From: an uncultured Bacteroidales bacterium
Lineage (GTDB): Bacteria > Bacteroidota > Bacteroidia > Bacteroidales > Marinilabiliaceae
DNA length: 26,153 nucleotides
Direction: 5' to 3'
NCBI GenBank assembly: GCA_934699135.1
Contig: CAKUVM010000023.1
Span: forward strand, 1-26,153
Of this stretch, positions 1 through 6,797 are shown piece after piece. Both the position numbers and the translations under genes were made by a program. The notes under the pieces are model-generated. The model had not been told where the DNA came from. It did no database searches and saw only the letters and a program-made list of their open reading frames with translations. Position 1 is the stretch's first letter, and each line of letters begins with the position of its first letter.

Positions 1-42
1 TGGTACTGCGCACGAGCGCGGGAGAGTAGGTCGCCGCCACCT
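1..42 (+). rRNA. rrf: 5S ribosomal RNA, 3' end only (5' truncated by window)
   Basis: The first bases carry the conserved 3' part of bacterial 5S rRNA, including the GGGAGAGTAGGTCG block that forms one side of helix IV and loop E. A strong intrinsic terminator follows directly, as expected at the end of a 16S-23S-5S operon. Only about a third of the ~110-120 nt molecule lies in the window. The exact 3' end is estimated, because the helix I partner is outside the window. Confidence 0.78.
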
Positions 43-46
43 GACA

Positions 47-91
47 GGGCCCCCCGGCGGAGAGATCCGCCGGGGGGGCCTCTTTCTTTTT
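47..91 (+). terminator. Intrinsic terminator of the rRNA operon
   Basis: GGCCCCCCGGCGG (48-60) pairs with 67-80 across the loop AGAGAT, with one extra G in the right arm. The T-rich tail TCTTTCTTTTT (81-91) follows. It sits a few bases after the 5S rRNA end, so it should terminate the rRNA transcript. Confidence 0.88.
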
Positions 92-164
92 CCCCCCCCG
101 TCCCGCGCGCGACGCCACCGCCCAAAAACGCCACCATTCCGCGCGCGGCGTCCCGAACCCGCCC

Positions 165-382
165 TGTGGAGACGGCGCGCGCGCCGCCTCCCGCGCCGGC
201 GGCATACCATCCCCAGCCTCCCGCAAAATCCCCTCTCTTGACATAGCCCGCCCACCCACAACGGGAGACGGGGTCGCGACCCGTCCCTACTGCCTTCCGC
301 CGTTATGAACCCATGCGAAAAACACCCCGCTGCGCCTCCAAGCGAGGTTCTCCCATTCCGCCGTAATGTCTCAAACCCACGA
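165..382. repeat. Repeat unit 1 (~218 bp)
   Basis: The left palindrome-like element at 169-190 (GAGACGGCGCG and its near complement) has one mismatched pair. The right element at 263-290 reads GGGAGACGGGG...CCCGTCCCTAC, so the ends of 166-290 are inverted copies of each other. The linker 291-382 is closely matched by unit 2. Confidence 0.8.
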
Positions 383-599
383 TGTAGAGACGGCACGCGT
401 GCCGTCTCCCGCGCCGGTGGCGTACCTCTCCCGCCTCACGCAAAATTCCCCCGCTTGACATAGCCTCAATCCCACAACGGGAGACGGGCCGCGACCCGCC
501 CCTACATGCCTTCCGCCGTCATAAACCCATGCGAAAAACACCCCGCCGCGCCTCCAAGCAAGGTTCTCCCATTCTGCCGTAGTGCCTCAAGCCCACAAA
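383..599. repeat. Repeat unit 2 (~217 bp)
   Basis: The left element at 387-408 is a perfect 22-bp palindrome: GAGACGGCACG followed by CGTGCCGTCTC. The right element at 479-505 reads GGGAGACGGGCC...CGCCCCTAC. The offset from unit 1 is 218 bp. The linker 506-599 matches that of unit 1 with scattered substitutions, mainly transitions. Confidence 0.82.
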
Positions 600-880
600 T
601 GTAGAGACGGCACGCGTGCCGTCTCCCGCACCGGTGGCATACCATCTCCCAGCCTTATGCGAAATACCCTCGCTGGCATTGTTCGCCCCCCGCCACTGCG
701 ATATGCCTTCTGCGCTAAATCCTCCCTGCGGCATTGTCACCCTCCCATCACGGGCGGCGGGCTGCGACCCGTCTCTACATGTTCCCCCGCCATTCATAAA
801 TCCCGCAAAGACACATTGCCGTCACTGTCTCCCAATGTAATCTGCCACCATTCCGCACACAATGCCTCATGCGGAATCCC
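600..880. repeat. Repeat unit 3, longer and more diverged
   Basis: The left element at 604-625 is the same perfect 22-bp palindrome as in unit 2, offset 217 bp. The right element lies at 752-778 and ends CCCGTCTCTACATG. The inner part is longer than in units 1 and 2 (601-778, against about 125 bp), and the linker that follows is strongly decayed. The right boundary is approximate. Confidence 0.7.
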
Positions 881-930
881 ATCACTTGACGTCTCTATAT
901 GTCACCCCGCCGCATCAAAAACTCCCAAAA

Positions 931-967
931 CACGAAAAAGCCCCGCGGTGACGATCACTGCGGGGCT
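931..967 (-). terminator. Intrinsic terminator downstream of the leucine-rich repeat gene
   Basis: AGCCCCGC (939-946) pairs with GCGGGGCT (960-967). The stem continues through a G-T wobble and GTGA/TCAC around a 3-nt loop. Read on the minus strand, the stem is followed by TTTTT. It lies about 50 nt past the stop of the minus-strand gene. Confidence 0.85.
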
Positions 968-1015
968 GCATCATCCCTCTCTGCTCGGCCTGATTCTCGC
1001 CTTTATCCTAACCCA

Positions 1016-2653
1016 TTATTTCACCACGACCCTCTCAGAACCCGCGCCCGCTGTCACCACATACACGCCCGCGGGCAATGGGCGACCCGCCGGCATCTTG
1101 CGGCCGGACATGTCGTAGACGTCGAACTCGTCAACGCCCTCCACGCTCACCACGCCGCCGCGCGCGCTCACTTTTAGCTTGTTGCCCTCAACGTCCCTGA
1201 TGGCCGTGTATGGGTTGTCTTCGGGGTCTAGCGCATAAATGTTGAAATCTTCTGCCCATGTGCTTGCCTTATATTTCTCCACGCTCTCGGTGGGGACGTA
1301 GAGGTTGTCCTTGTATGTGTTTCCAGCGACGCGGCCTTTGTGGAAATAGCCGTTATAATAATCTCCGATCGCGGGTGGCTCTGGGGCATAGCAGTCAATG
1401 CGCAAATCGCTTAGCCTTATATTCTGACCTGTTGTATTGTCAACAGTCTGTGAGATATAGCTGAATGCGTACGTTCCGACAGTGTCAACTGACGCTGGCA
1501 GCACGATGTACCTAAGTGATTTACAAAATTGAAAAGCACCATCGCCAATTTTCCTTACATTCGATGGCAACACAAGGAGGCCTGTCTCATAGCAGAGGCT
1601 GTCACATTCCTTGAAGACGCAAGAGCCTATTTCTTTGAGGGTCTCGGGCAGTTCCACAGAACGTAAGGATTTACATTCCATAAATGCTCCTGTGCCTACT
1701 AGATATTCTTCCCCCTCTTGGATTATAAGAGAGGATGTCTTAGAGCCAGTAAACGCGTAGTTTCCTAAATGCTCCAAACCCAGAGGCAGTGTGATGGAGG
1801 ATATGTTTGCATAGCAAAATGCGCCTCTGCCTATCCGCTTGAGGCCGTTGGGCAGATTGATCTCCACGGCTTTGCCCTCGACACCGCAACCTAATTGCTG
1901 AAAGGCGTAGTCTCCTATTGCCTCTAAACTTTTAGGCAGGGTCACAGAGGTCACATTCCAGCCGCACCCACAGAAAGCATTGCCACCCGTTTCCTTCACC
2001 CCCTCTTCCAGCTCAACTTGACGAATTGGTTGGTGGAGCCAGAATTCACTGTCGTTTGACCATTCGAAATCCTTAGAGACGAAGAGCTTGCCGTCTTCAG
2101 ACAGGGACCAGTCTCCTCGCCAGTAGTCTGGCCAATAGTATTTCCCTTTCGCGTCTCCAATTCGTGCGAAATTTCTGCTCCAGTCAGATGCCTTGTACGC
2201 GTCAATGCGTCCCTCTGGGACGATGAGCAAAGACATACTGGGTCTCCTGAAGATTTCGTTCTCGATTGCGACAGGATTCTCCCACGGTGCGTAGATGGTG
2301 TCCGCCCGTACCCTTTCCCGTACTCCACCATTTACGTAAGTGAGACCGCTTACTTCAGTCAGACTTTTAGGAAGAGTGACGCTTTGAAACTCGTTATTAT
2401 AGAATATGGTTCCAAGCTGCCAATTTTCAGTTGAAGTCACCCCCTCTTCTATCACTAATCTTTTCAGGTCTTTAAAGTCATAGATAATGTCGAGGCCGAT
2501 TTCACCGGGGAAATCCTTTGTCATGATAAGCGTGCTGTCTGTTTTCCAGATCCAACCGCTCCCTTCCCGTTTGATGCCATCCAGTTGAGCTTTCGCCGTG
2601 TTGAATATGGCGAGGCAGGCGGTCATGAGAAAAAAGGATAAGATGTTTTTCAT
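1016..2653 (-). CDS. BspA-like leucine-rich repeat secreted/surface protein with C-terminal sorting-type tail
   Basis: This 545-aa protein is predicted to be exported and to act outside the cytoplasm, probably at the surface in binding or adhesion; its ligand is unknown. I chose the ATG at 2653, not an upstream in-frame start, because it begins a clean signal peptide (MKNILSFFLMTACLAIFNTAKA, cut before Q). The body has repeated LRR_5 (BspA/TpLRR) units of the form LP.sL..IG..AF, such as SLEAIGDYAF, GLKRIGRGAF, TLKEIGSCVF and NVRKIGDGAF. The end has a short beta-rich domain (FDVYDMSGRK...LPAGVYVV...RVVVK), resembling the type A sorting domain of type IX secretion cargo. The gene is visibly more A+T-rich than its neighbours, which suggests a different history. 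No promoter was recognised with confidence. The BspA-like assignment is firm; the biological role is not. Confidence 0.85.
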   Translation of the reverse strand: MKNILSFFLMTACLAIFNTAKAQLDGIKREGSGWIWKTDSTLIMTKDFPGEIGLDIIYDFKDLKRLVIEEGVTSTENWQLGTIFYNNEFQSVTLPKSLTEVSGLTYVNGGVRERVRADTIYAPWENPVAIENEIFRRPSMSLLIVPEGRIDAYKASDWSRNFARIGDAKGKYYWPDYWRGDWSLSEDGKLFVSKDFEWSNDSEFWLHQPIRQVELEEGVKETGGNAFCGCGWNVTSVTLPKSLEAIGDYAFQQLGCGVEGKAVEINLPNGLKRIGRGAFCYANISSITLPLGLEHLGNYAFTGSKTSSLIIQEGEEYLVGTGAFMECKSLRSVELPETLKEIGSCVFKECDSLCYETGLLVLPSNVRKIGDGAFQFCKSLRYIVLPASVDTVGTYAFSYISQTVDNTTGQNIRLSDLRIDCYAPEPPAIGDYYNGYFHKGRVAGNTYKDNLYVPTESVEKYKASTWAEDFNIYALDPEDNPYTAIRDVEGNKLKVSARGGVVSVEGVDEFDVYDMSGRKMPAGRPLPAGVYVVTAGAGSERVVVK

Positions 2654-2882
2654 GCGACTTGATTTTATAGTTAAACTTCTAAGTGTCGCCAGCAATGTGG
2701 CGCCACCACTCACGACCGTGAAGTTAAGGAAAATCAGTGAGTTATTCTGTCAAGCATGACATAATATTACGTTGCCGTGCGCATGGTGCGGCCTTGTTTC
2801 CATATCGTCCTGTGCGGCGTCATTCCGCGCGGCCCGCCCTCACATGACCCCCTCGTCTTTCTGTTAAACCGCCACCCAAGGT
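2654..2882. other. Intergenic region between the divergent leucine-rich repeat and sod genes; nothing recognised
   Basis: With the chosen starts, about 300 bp separate the two divergent genes. Apart from the sod promoter candidate at 2883-2913, I see no gene, RNA or repeat. A minus-strand TTGACA near 2750 has no -7 box at the usual Bacteroidota spacing. Confidence 0.6.
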
Positions 2883-2913
2883 GTTGTTTTATTGGTTTTT
2901 ATGGTTATATTGC
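2883..2913 (+). promoter_or_regulatory. Candidate Bacteroidota promoter of sodB
   Basis: GTTG (2883-2886), a 19-nt spacer and TATATTGC (2906-2913) match TTTG-N19-21-TAnnTTTG with one mismatch in the -7 box. Transcription would start near 2920, about 37 nt before the ATG. Confidence 0.5.
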
Positions 2914-2956
2914 GAACATAGTCGACTAGATTGCCAATCCTTAACACATCAACACC

Positions 2957-3562
2957 ATGGGAAACACTTTACCAACCGACGGCAAGTTCCGTCTCATCTC
3001 TTTGCGCTACGCCATCGACGCGCTAGTGCCGGTCATGAGCGCCGAGACGCTCTCGCTCCACCACGGCAAGCACCTCCAGGCCTATGTGGACAGCCTCAAT
3101 GCCGCCATAGCGGGCTCCGCGTGGCAGGGCAAGGCGTTGGAAGACATTGTGACGGGGAGCGAGGGCGCGCTGTTCAACGCCGCGGGCCAGGTCTTCAACC
3201 ACAATATGTTCTTAGCCCAGCTTCGCCCGCCGCGAGACGGCAACGTGCCCACGGGGCGCGTCGCGCGGCTCATCGATGAGCAGTTTGGCAGCTTCGAGGG
3301 CTTCCGCGCGGGCTTTGAGAAAGCCGGCGTCTCGCTCTTCGGCTCCGGCTGGGTGTGGCTCTCCGTCTCGGGCGCGGCCACACTCACCATCACTCAAGAG
3401 GCCAACGCGGCCACTCCGTTAGGCCGGGGGCTCCGCCCGCTGCTCACGGCCGACGTGTGGGAGCACGCCTACTATGTTGACTACCGCAACCGCCGAGCCG
3501 ACTATCTTCGCGCCCTCTGGGCGGTCATTGACTGGGATGTCGTGAACCAGAGGCTGGGGTAG
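2957..3562 (+). CDS. sodB: Superoxide dismutase, Fe/Mn family (iron-type residues)
   Basis: This enzyme converts superoxide to oxygen and hydrogen peroxide in the cytoplasm. The 201-aa length suits the family. The four metal ligands are visible: H35 in LHHGKH, H82 in VFNHNMF, and D166 and H170 in the signature DVWEHAYYVDY. Y43 is the expected second-sphere tyrosine. Q78, four residues before the second histidine ligand, and A151 in the NAATPL segment match the iron or cambialistic type; manganese enzymes usually have G at the first place and Q at the second. Metal use cannot be proven from this. The ATG at 2957 has an A/C-rich leader without Shine-Dalgarno, as is common in Bacteroidota. A strong hairpin follows, then a convergent rubrerythrin gene, so two oxidative-stress enzymes sit together. 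Confidence 0.95.
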   Translation: MGNTLPTDGKFRLISLRYAIDALVPVMSAETLSLHHGKHLQAYVDSLNAAIAGSAWQGKALEDIVTGSEGALFNAAGQVFNHNMFLAQLRPPRDGNVPTGRVARLIDEQFGSFEGFRAGFEKAGVSLFGSGWVWLSVSGAATLTITQEANAATPLGRGLRPLLTADVWEHAYYVDYRNRRADYLRALWAVIDWDVVNQRLG

Positions 3563-3580
3563 GGGCACCACCTGACGCAC

Positions 3581-3622
3581 GCCGCCCTCCATATGGCAAT
3601 CCATATGGAGGGCGGCTTTCTT
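3581..3622 (+). terminator. Intrinsic terminator of sodB
   Basis: A perfect 16-bp stem, GCCGCCCTCCATATGG (3581-3596) with 3601-3616, has a CAAT loop and the tail TTTCTT. The other side lacks an A run, so it favours the plus strand, though rubrerythrin transcripts from the right also run into it. Confidence 0.9.
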
Positions 3623-3639
3623 ATGCGACTGTGGCGGGG

Positions 3640-4182
3640 CTAGTAGTTTTCTTTGCGCAACTCAAAATAGCTCTGCGGGTGGGCGCACACGGGGCAAACC
3701 TCTGGTGCCTTCTTGCCCACCACAATGTGGCCGCAGTTGCGGCACTGCCAGATGCACTCCCCGTCGCGAGAGAATACCACGGCGTCGTCTATGTTCTTGA
3801 GCAGGCGGCGGTAACGCTCCTCATGCTCGCGCTCAATTTGCGCCACGCCCCTCATCAGTCGGGCAATCTCCGCGAAGCCCTCCTCGTCCGCCTCGCGGGC
3901 CATGCGGTCATACATGTCGGTCCACTCGTGGTTCTCGCCCGCCGCTGCGTCGAGCAGGTTGGCCCGTGTGTCTGGCACGGCCCCGCCCATCAGCTGCTTA
4001 AACCACAGCTTGGCGTGCTCCTTCTCGTTGGCGGCCGTCTCTTCAAAGATGGCCGCGATCTGCTCGTAGCCGTCTTTGCGTGCGCGGGAGGCGTAGTAGG
4101 TGTATTTGTTCCGCGCCATAGACTCACCGGCGAACGCCTCCTGGAGGTTTCGCTCGGTCTTTGTGCCTTTCAGCTCTTTCAT
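3640..4182 (-). CDS. rbr: Rubrerythrin
   Basis: Rubrerythrin is a cytoplasmic non-haem iron peroxidase that reduces hydrogen peroxide in anaerobes, taking electrons through its own rubredoxin domain. The 180-aa form starting MKELKGTKTE is chosen over an ATG 14 codons upstream because it matches the family start and follows AAAAAGAGAAGCA. Residues 1-135 are a ferritin-like four-helix bundle: E20, E53 and H56 (ANEKEH), E97 and E100, then E117 and H120 (EREH) fit the diiron ligands. Residues 145-180 are the rubredoxin domain with C147, C150, C163 and C166 (CRNC, CPVC). It converges with sodB, so dismutase and peroxide reductase are neighbours. A promoter lies just upstream at 4253-4283. I see no recognisable PerR- or OxyR-type operator. 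Confidence 0.96.
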   Translation of the reverse strand: MKELKGTKTERNLQEAFAGESMARNKYTYYASRARKDGYEQIAAIFEETAANEKEHAKLWFKQLMGGAVPDTRANLLDAAAGENHEWTDMYDRMAREADEEGFAEIARLMRGVAQIEREHEERYRRLLKNIDDAVVFSRDGECIWQCRNCGHIVVGKKAPEVCPVCAHPQSYFELRKENY

Positions 4183-4252
4183 TGCTTCTCTTTTTAAGAT
4201 GTGTTGATGTAATCGCGTTGTCACCCCGCCCGTCTGGATCAGATGATCAATG

Positions 4253-4283
4253 CGAATATACGTTAACGTGTCTTTAGAAACAA
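4253..4283 (-). promoter_or_regulatory. Candidate promoter of rbr
   Basis: On the minus strand TTG (4283-4281), a 20-nt spacer and TATATTCG (4260-4253) match the Bacteroidota promoter with one mismatch in the -7 box. It predicts a leader of roughly 65 nt. Confidence 0.55.
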
Positions 4284-4341
4284 CACTAAGGCGGCGTCTC
4301 GGGGCAGTTTGTCTTTAGTCTGTCTTTGTGGGGTTCAGGGG

Positions 4342-4707
4342 TCAGAAGTCTAGCCTCACGCCAACGCTCTCCACCTGCATGCCTATGGGCGGGGCCATCT
4401 TGCGCACCCTTACCCATCCGCCCTTCAGGCCTTCAGGGCCAAAGCGCGAGGTCAGGGCCTGCGCCAGGTCCGCCACCAGCGACTCCAGCAGGTGGTGCGG
4501 GCGGGCCATCTCCTCGTCCATAAGGCGGCAAACGGCCACATAGTTGACGGCCGTACGGACGTCGTCGGTCGCCGAGGGGCGGGTGCCGTCCACGAACAGG
4601 TCGGCGTCCACCACAAAGCGCCCACCCACAAGCTGCTCCTCGCGGTAGCAGCCGTGGCGCGCATATATCTCCACGTTGCGGAGCTCAATTGTCATATCCA
4701 TTGCCAT
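4342..4707 (-). CDS. folB: Dihydroneopterin aldolase (folate synthesis)
   Basis: FolB cleaves 7,8-dihydroneopterin to 6-hydroxymethyl-7,8-dihydropterin and glycolaldehyde in folate synthesis; the family forms octamers in the cytoplasm. The 121-aa product fits the usual ~120 aa. Visible signatures are the N-terminal ARHGCYREEQ block with the conserved glutamate (E23/E24), the NY pair (Y56), E75 in LLESLVADLA, and the catalytic lysine K103 in RVRKMAPPIG. Three ATGs lie at codons 1, 3 and 5 (4707, 4701, 4695). The first is kept for length, but the third, MTIELRNVEIYARHGC, looks most like the family start. It is monocistronic here, with no other folate gene nearby. TATATTCG at 4747-4754 may be its -7 box. 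Confidence 0.93.
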   Translation of the reverse strand: MAMDMTIELRNVEIYARHGCYREEQLVGGRFVVDADLFVDGTRPSATDDVRTAVNYVAVCRLMDEEMARPHHLLESLVADLAQALTSRFGPEGLKGGWVRVRKMAPPIGMQVESVGVRLDF

Positions 4708-4746
4708 ATGTCTTTTGCTTCATCACGTCACAAGGCGTGCGGTGCG

Positions 4747-4754
4747 CGAATATA
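4747..4754 (-). promoter_or_regulatory. Candidate -7 box of folB
   Basis: The minus-strand octamer TATATTCG is identical to the rbr -7 box and sits about 40 nt before the folB start. No clear TTG is seen at the -33 distance. Confidence 0.35.
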
Positions 4755-4836
4755 GCCATTTGGCGCGTTCGTTGCCGCGGGTGGCGAGTGAGTGGGGCGG
4801 GCGCGTGGAATGTCTCGCCCAATGACGAGAAATTTA

Positions 4837-4867
4837 TTGCAAGAGATTCGCTTTCTGTTTAATTTTA
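4837..4867 (+). promoter_or_regulatory. Candidate promoter of glnS
   Basis: TTG (4837-4839), a 20-nt spacer and TAATTTTA (4860-4867) match TTG-N19-21-TAnnTTTG with one mismatch. The implied transcription start near 4874 lies after the in-frame GTG at 4869 and before the ATG at 4905, which supports the ATG. Confidence 0.55.
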
Positions 4868-4904
4868 CGTGAAACATAAGAATACAATCAACAAGGCAAA
4901 CACA

Positions 4905-6650
4905 ATGAGCAGCACAGCATCTGAGCCCGAGGAGAAGAACGAGGGCGGCAATTTCATCATACAGAAAATAGAGGCCGACCTCAAGGCCGGAAAGAATGGC
5001 GGCAGGGTGCAGACGCGCTTCCCGCCCGAGCCCAACGGGTATCTGCACATTGGCCACGCCAAGGCCATCGCGCTAGATTTTGGCGTGGCCAAGAGGTTTG
5101 GCGGCGTGTGCAACCTCCGTATGGACGACACCAACCCCATAAAGGAGGACACTGAATATATTGAGGCCATAAAGCAAGACATTGAGTGGCTCGGCTTCAA
5201 ATGGGGCAACATATTCTACGCCTCTGACTATTTCCAGCAGCTGTGGGATTTTGCCGTGGAGCTTATCAGGCGCGGCAAGGCCTACGTTGATGAGCAGACG
5301 GCGGAGCAGATCGCCGAGCAGAAAGGCACGCCCACGCAGCCCGGCACTGAGAGCCCATATCGCGACCGACCCATCGAGGAGAGCCTCCGCCTCTTTGAGG
5401 AGATGAACAGCGGCCGAGTTGAGCCCGGCACCATGGTCTTGAGGGCCAAGATCGATATGGCCAACCCCAATATGCACTTCCGCGACCCTATCATCTATCG
5501 CGTGCTGAACGTGCCGCACGTCCGCACGGGCAACAAGTGGAACGCATACCCCATGTATGACTTTGCCCACGGCCAGAGCGACTATTTTGAGGGAGTCACG
5601 CACTCGCTCTGCACCCTTGAGTTCGTGGTCCATCGCCCGCTCTACGATCTGTTTGTCGATTGGCTCAAAGAGACCCGCGGCGAGGACTTGGCAGACAACC
5701 GTCCCCGCCAGACAGAGTTCAACAAGCTCAACCTGAGCTACACCCTCATGAGCAAGCGAAACCTGCTGGCCTTGGTCAAGAACGGCCTGGTGAACGGCTG
5801 GGACGACCCGCGGATGCCGACCATCCGCGCCTTCCGCCGCCGCGGGTATAGCCCCGAGAGCATCATCAATTTCATTGACAAGATAGGCTACACCACTTTC
5901 GACGCCCTCAACGAGATCACGCTGCTTGAAAGCTCGGCCCGCGAGGATCTCAACAAGCGCGCCACACGCGTCTCGGCCGTCCTCAACCCCGTGCGCCTCG
6001 TGGTGACGAACTACCCAGAGGGGCAGGTGGAGATGATGGACGCGCAAAACAATCCCGAGGCGCCCGAGGAGGGAAGTCACAAGATAGCCTTCAGCCGCAA
6101 CCTGTGGATTGAGCGTGACGACTTTATGGAGGACGCGCCCAAGAAGTTCTTCCGCATGACGCCGGGCGGCGAGGTGAGGCTCAAAAACGCCTACATTGTC
6201 AAGTGCACGGGCTGCAAGAAAGACGAGAACGGCAACATTGTGGAGATAACGTGCGAATATGACCCGGAGAGCAGGAGCGGCCTGCCAGGCGCCGACCGCA
6301 AGGTCAAGGGCACGCTGCACTGGCTCAGCGCCGACCATTGCGTCAAGGCCGAGGCGCGCCTCTACGACCGCCTCTGGAAAGTTGAGAACCCGCGAGACGA
6401 GATGGCCGCCATCATTGACGAGCAGAAGTGCGAGCCCGTCGAGGCCATGAAGCAGATCATAAACCCCGACTCGCTCCATGTCATCACAGACTGCTATGTC
6501 GAGGAGTTCGCGGCAAGCCAGAAGCCGCTGGCCTACCTCCAGTTCCAGCGCATCGGCTACTTCAATGTCGATCCCGACAGTCTCTCGGCCGGCCATCCCG
6601 TGTTCAACAAGACGGTGGGTCTCAAAGACAGTTGGGCCAAAGCCAAATAG
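4905..6650 (+). CDS. glnS: Glutaminyl-tRNA synthetase
   Basis: GlnRS charges tRNA-Gln with glutamine using ATP. Its presence means this organism need not rely only on Glu-tRNA amidation for Gln-tRNA. The frame is open from a GTG at 4869, but the ATG at 4905 is chosen because the promoter places transcription start between them and the N-terminus then suits the family (581 aa). The class I catalytic domain shows PEPNGYLHIGHAKA (HIGH at 48-51), the RMDDTNP block and LMSKRNL, the KMSKS equivalent, at 281-287. The C-terminal ~240 residues form the beta-barrel anticodon-binding region. Discrimination from GluRS rests on the GlnRS-type blocks RFPPEPNGYLHIGHAKA and MYDFAH. It stands alone and ends at a good terminator. 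Confidence 0.97.
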   Translation: MSSTASEPEEKNEGGNFIIQKIEADLKAGKNGGRVQTRFPPEPNGYLHIGHAKAIALDFGVAKRFGGVCNLRMDDTNPIKEDTEYIEAIKQDIEWLGFKWGNIFYASDYFQQLWDFAVELIRRGKAYVDEQTAEQIAEQKGTPTQPGTESPYRDRPIEESLRLFEEMNSGRVEPGTMVLRAKIDMANPNMHFRDPIIYRVLNVPHVRTGNKWNAYPMYDFAHGQSDYFEGVTHSLCTLEFVVHRPLYDLFVDWLKETRGEDLADNRPRQTEFNKLNLSYTLMSKRNLLALVKNGLVNGWDDPRMPTIRAFRRRGYSPESIINFIDKIGYTTFDALNEITLLESSAREDLNKRATRVSAVLNPVRLVVTNYPEGQVEMMDAQNNPEAPEEGSHKIAFSRNLWIERDDFMEDAPKKFFRMTPGGEVRLKNAYIVKCTGCKKDENGNIVEITCEYDPESRSGLPGADRKVKGTLHWLSADHCVKAEARLYDRLWKVENPRDEMAAIIDEQKCEPVEAMKQIINPDSLHVITDCYVEEFAASQKPLAYLQFQRIGYFNVDPDSLSAGHPVFNKTVGLKDSWAKAK

Positions 6651-6671
6651 TGAGGCTCTGAAGAGAAACCC

Positions 6672-6705
6672 AGCCCCGCCCGCGCAAGTGCGAGCGGGGC
6701 TTTTT
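6672..6705 (+). terminator. Intrinsic terminator of glnS
   Basis: AGCCCCGC (6672-6679) pairs with GCGGGGCT (6694-6701), with an inner CGC/GCG pair, followed by a run of five T. The outer stem is identical to that of the terminator at 939-967. Confidence 0.9.
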
Positions 6706-6768
6706 GTGAGAGGCAAAGGTTTGCGCATAAGAGGTGCCGATGCTTAAACAATGTTAATCCGATTTTGC

Positions 6769-6776
6769 TATATTTG
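6769..6776 (+). promoter_or_regulatory. -7 promoter box of fbp
   Basis: TATATTTG is a perfect TAnnTTTG match about 21 nt before the fbp ATG, giving a leader of only some 15 nt. The -33 region is poor. The box lies just downstream of an in-frame TTG at 6765, which argues against that TTG as the start. Confidence 0.55.
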
Positions 6777-6797
6777 CGCATCAGCACCTCGCGAAGC

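Larger units (their letters stand above)
134..930. repeat. Array of degenerate ~218-bp repeats with paired palindromes; no gene
   Basis: This gene-free stretch between the rRNA terminator and the terminator of the leucine-rich repeat gene is built from repeated sequence. Each unit has a left palindrome beginning (T)GTAGAGACGG, a C-rich arm, a right palindrome ending CCGTCTCTAC or similar, and a ~92-nt linker. Linkers share blocks such as AACCCATGCGAAAAACACC and GGTTCTCCCATTC. Linker-like sequence also precedes the first unit (134-164) and a decayed partial unit follows the third (about 888-930). Open frames across it overlap on both strands and follow the repeats, so I do not regard them as genes. 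No transposase is present. Confidence 0.85.

Noticed and set aside
134..930. Possible CRISPR array
   Set aside because: The repeated units are about 218 bp, diverged, and the intervening linkers are themselves repeated, so there are no unique spacers; no cas genes are present.
582..1118. Plus-strand open frame of 178 codons across the repeat array
   Set aside because: It is built from the repeated palindromes, overlaps other frames on both strands, runs through the terminator at 939-967 and into the end of the leucine-rich repeat gene, and shows no known domain.
5073..6728. Long antisense open frame (551 codons) opposite glnS
   Set aside because: In high-G+C coding DNA the opposite strand commonly stays open. 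The sequence shows no domain, while the plus strand encodes an unmistakable GlnRS over the same bases.
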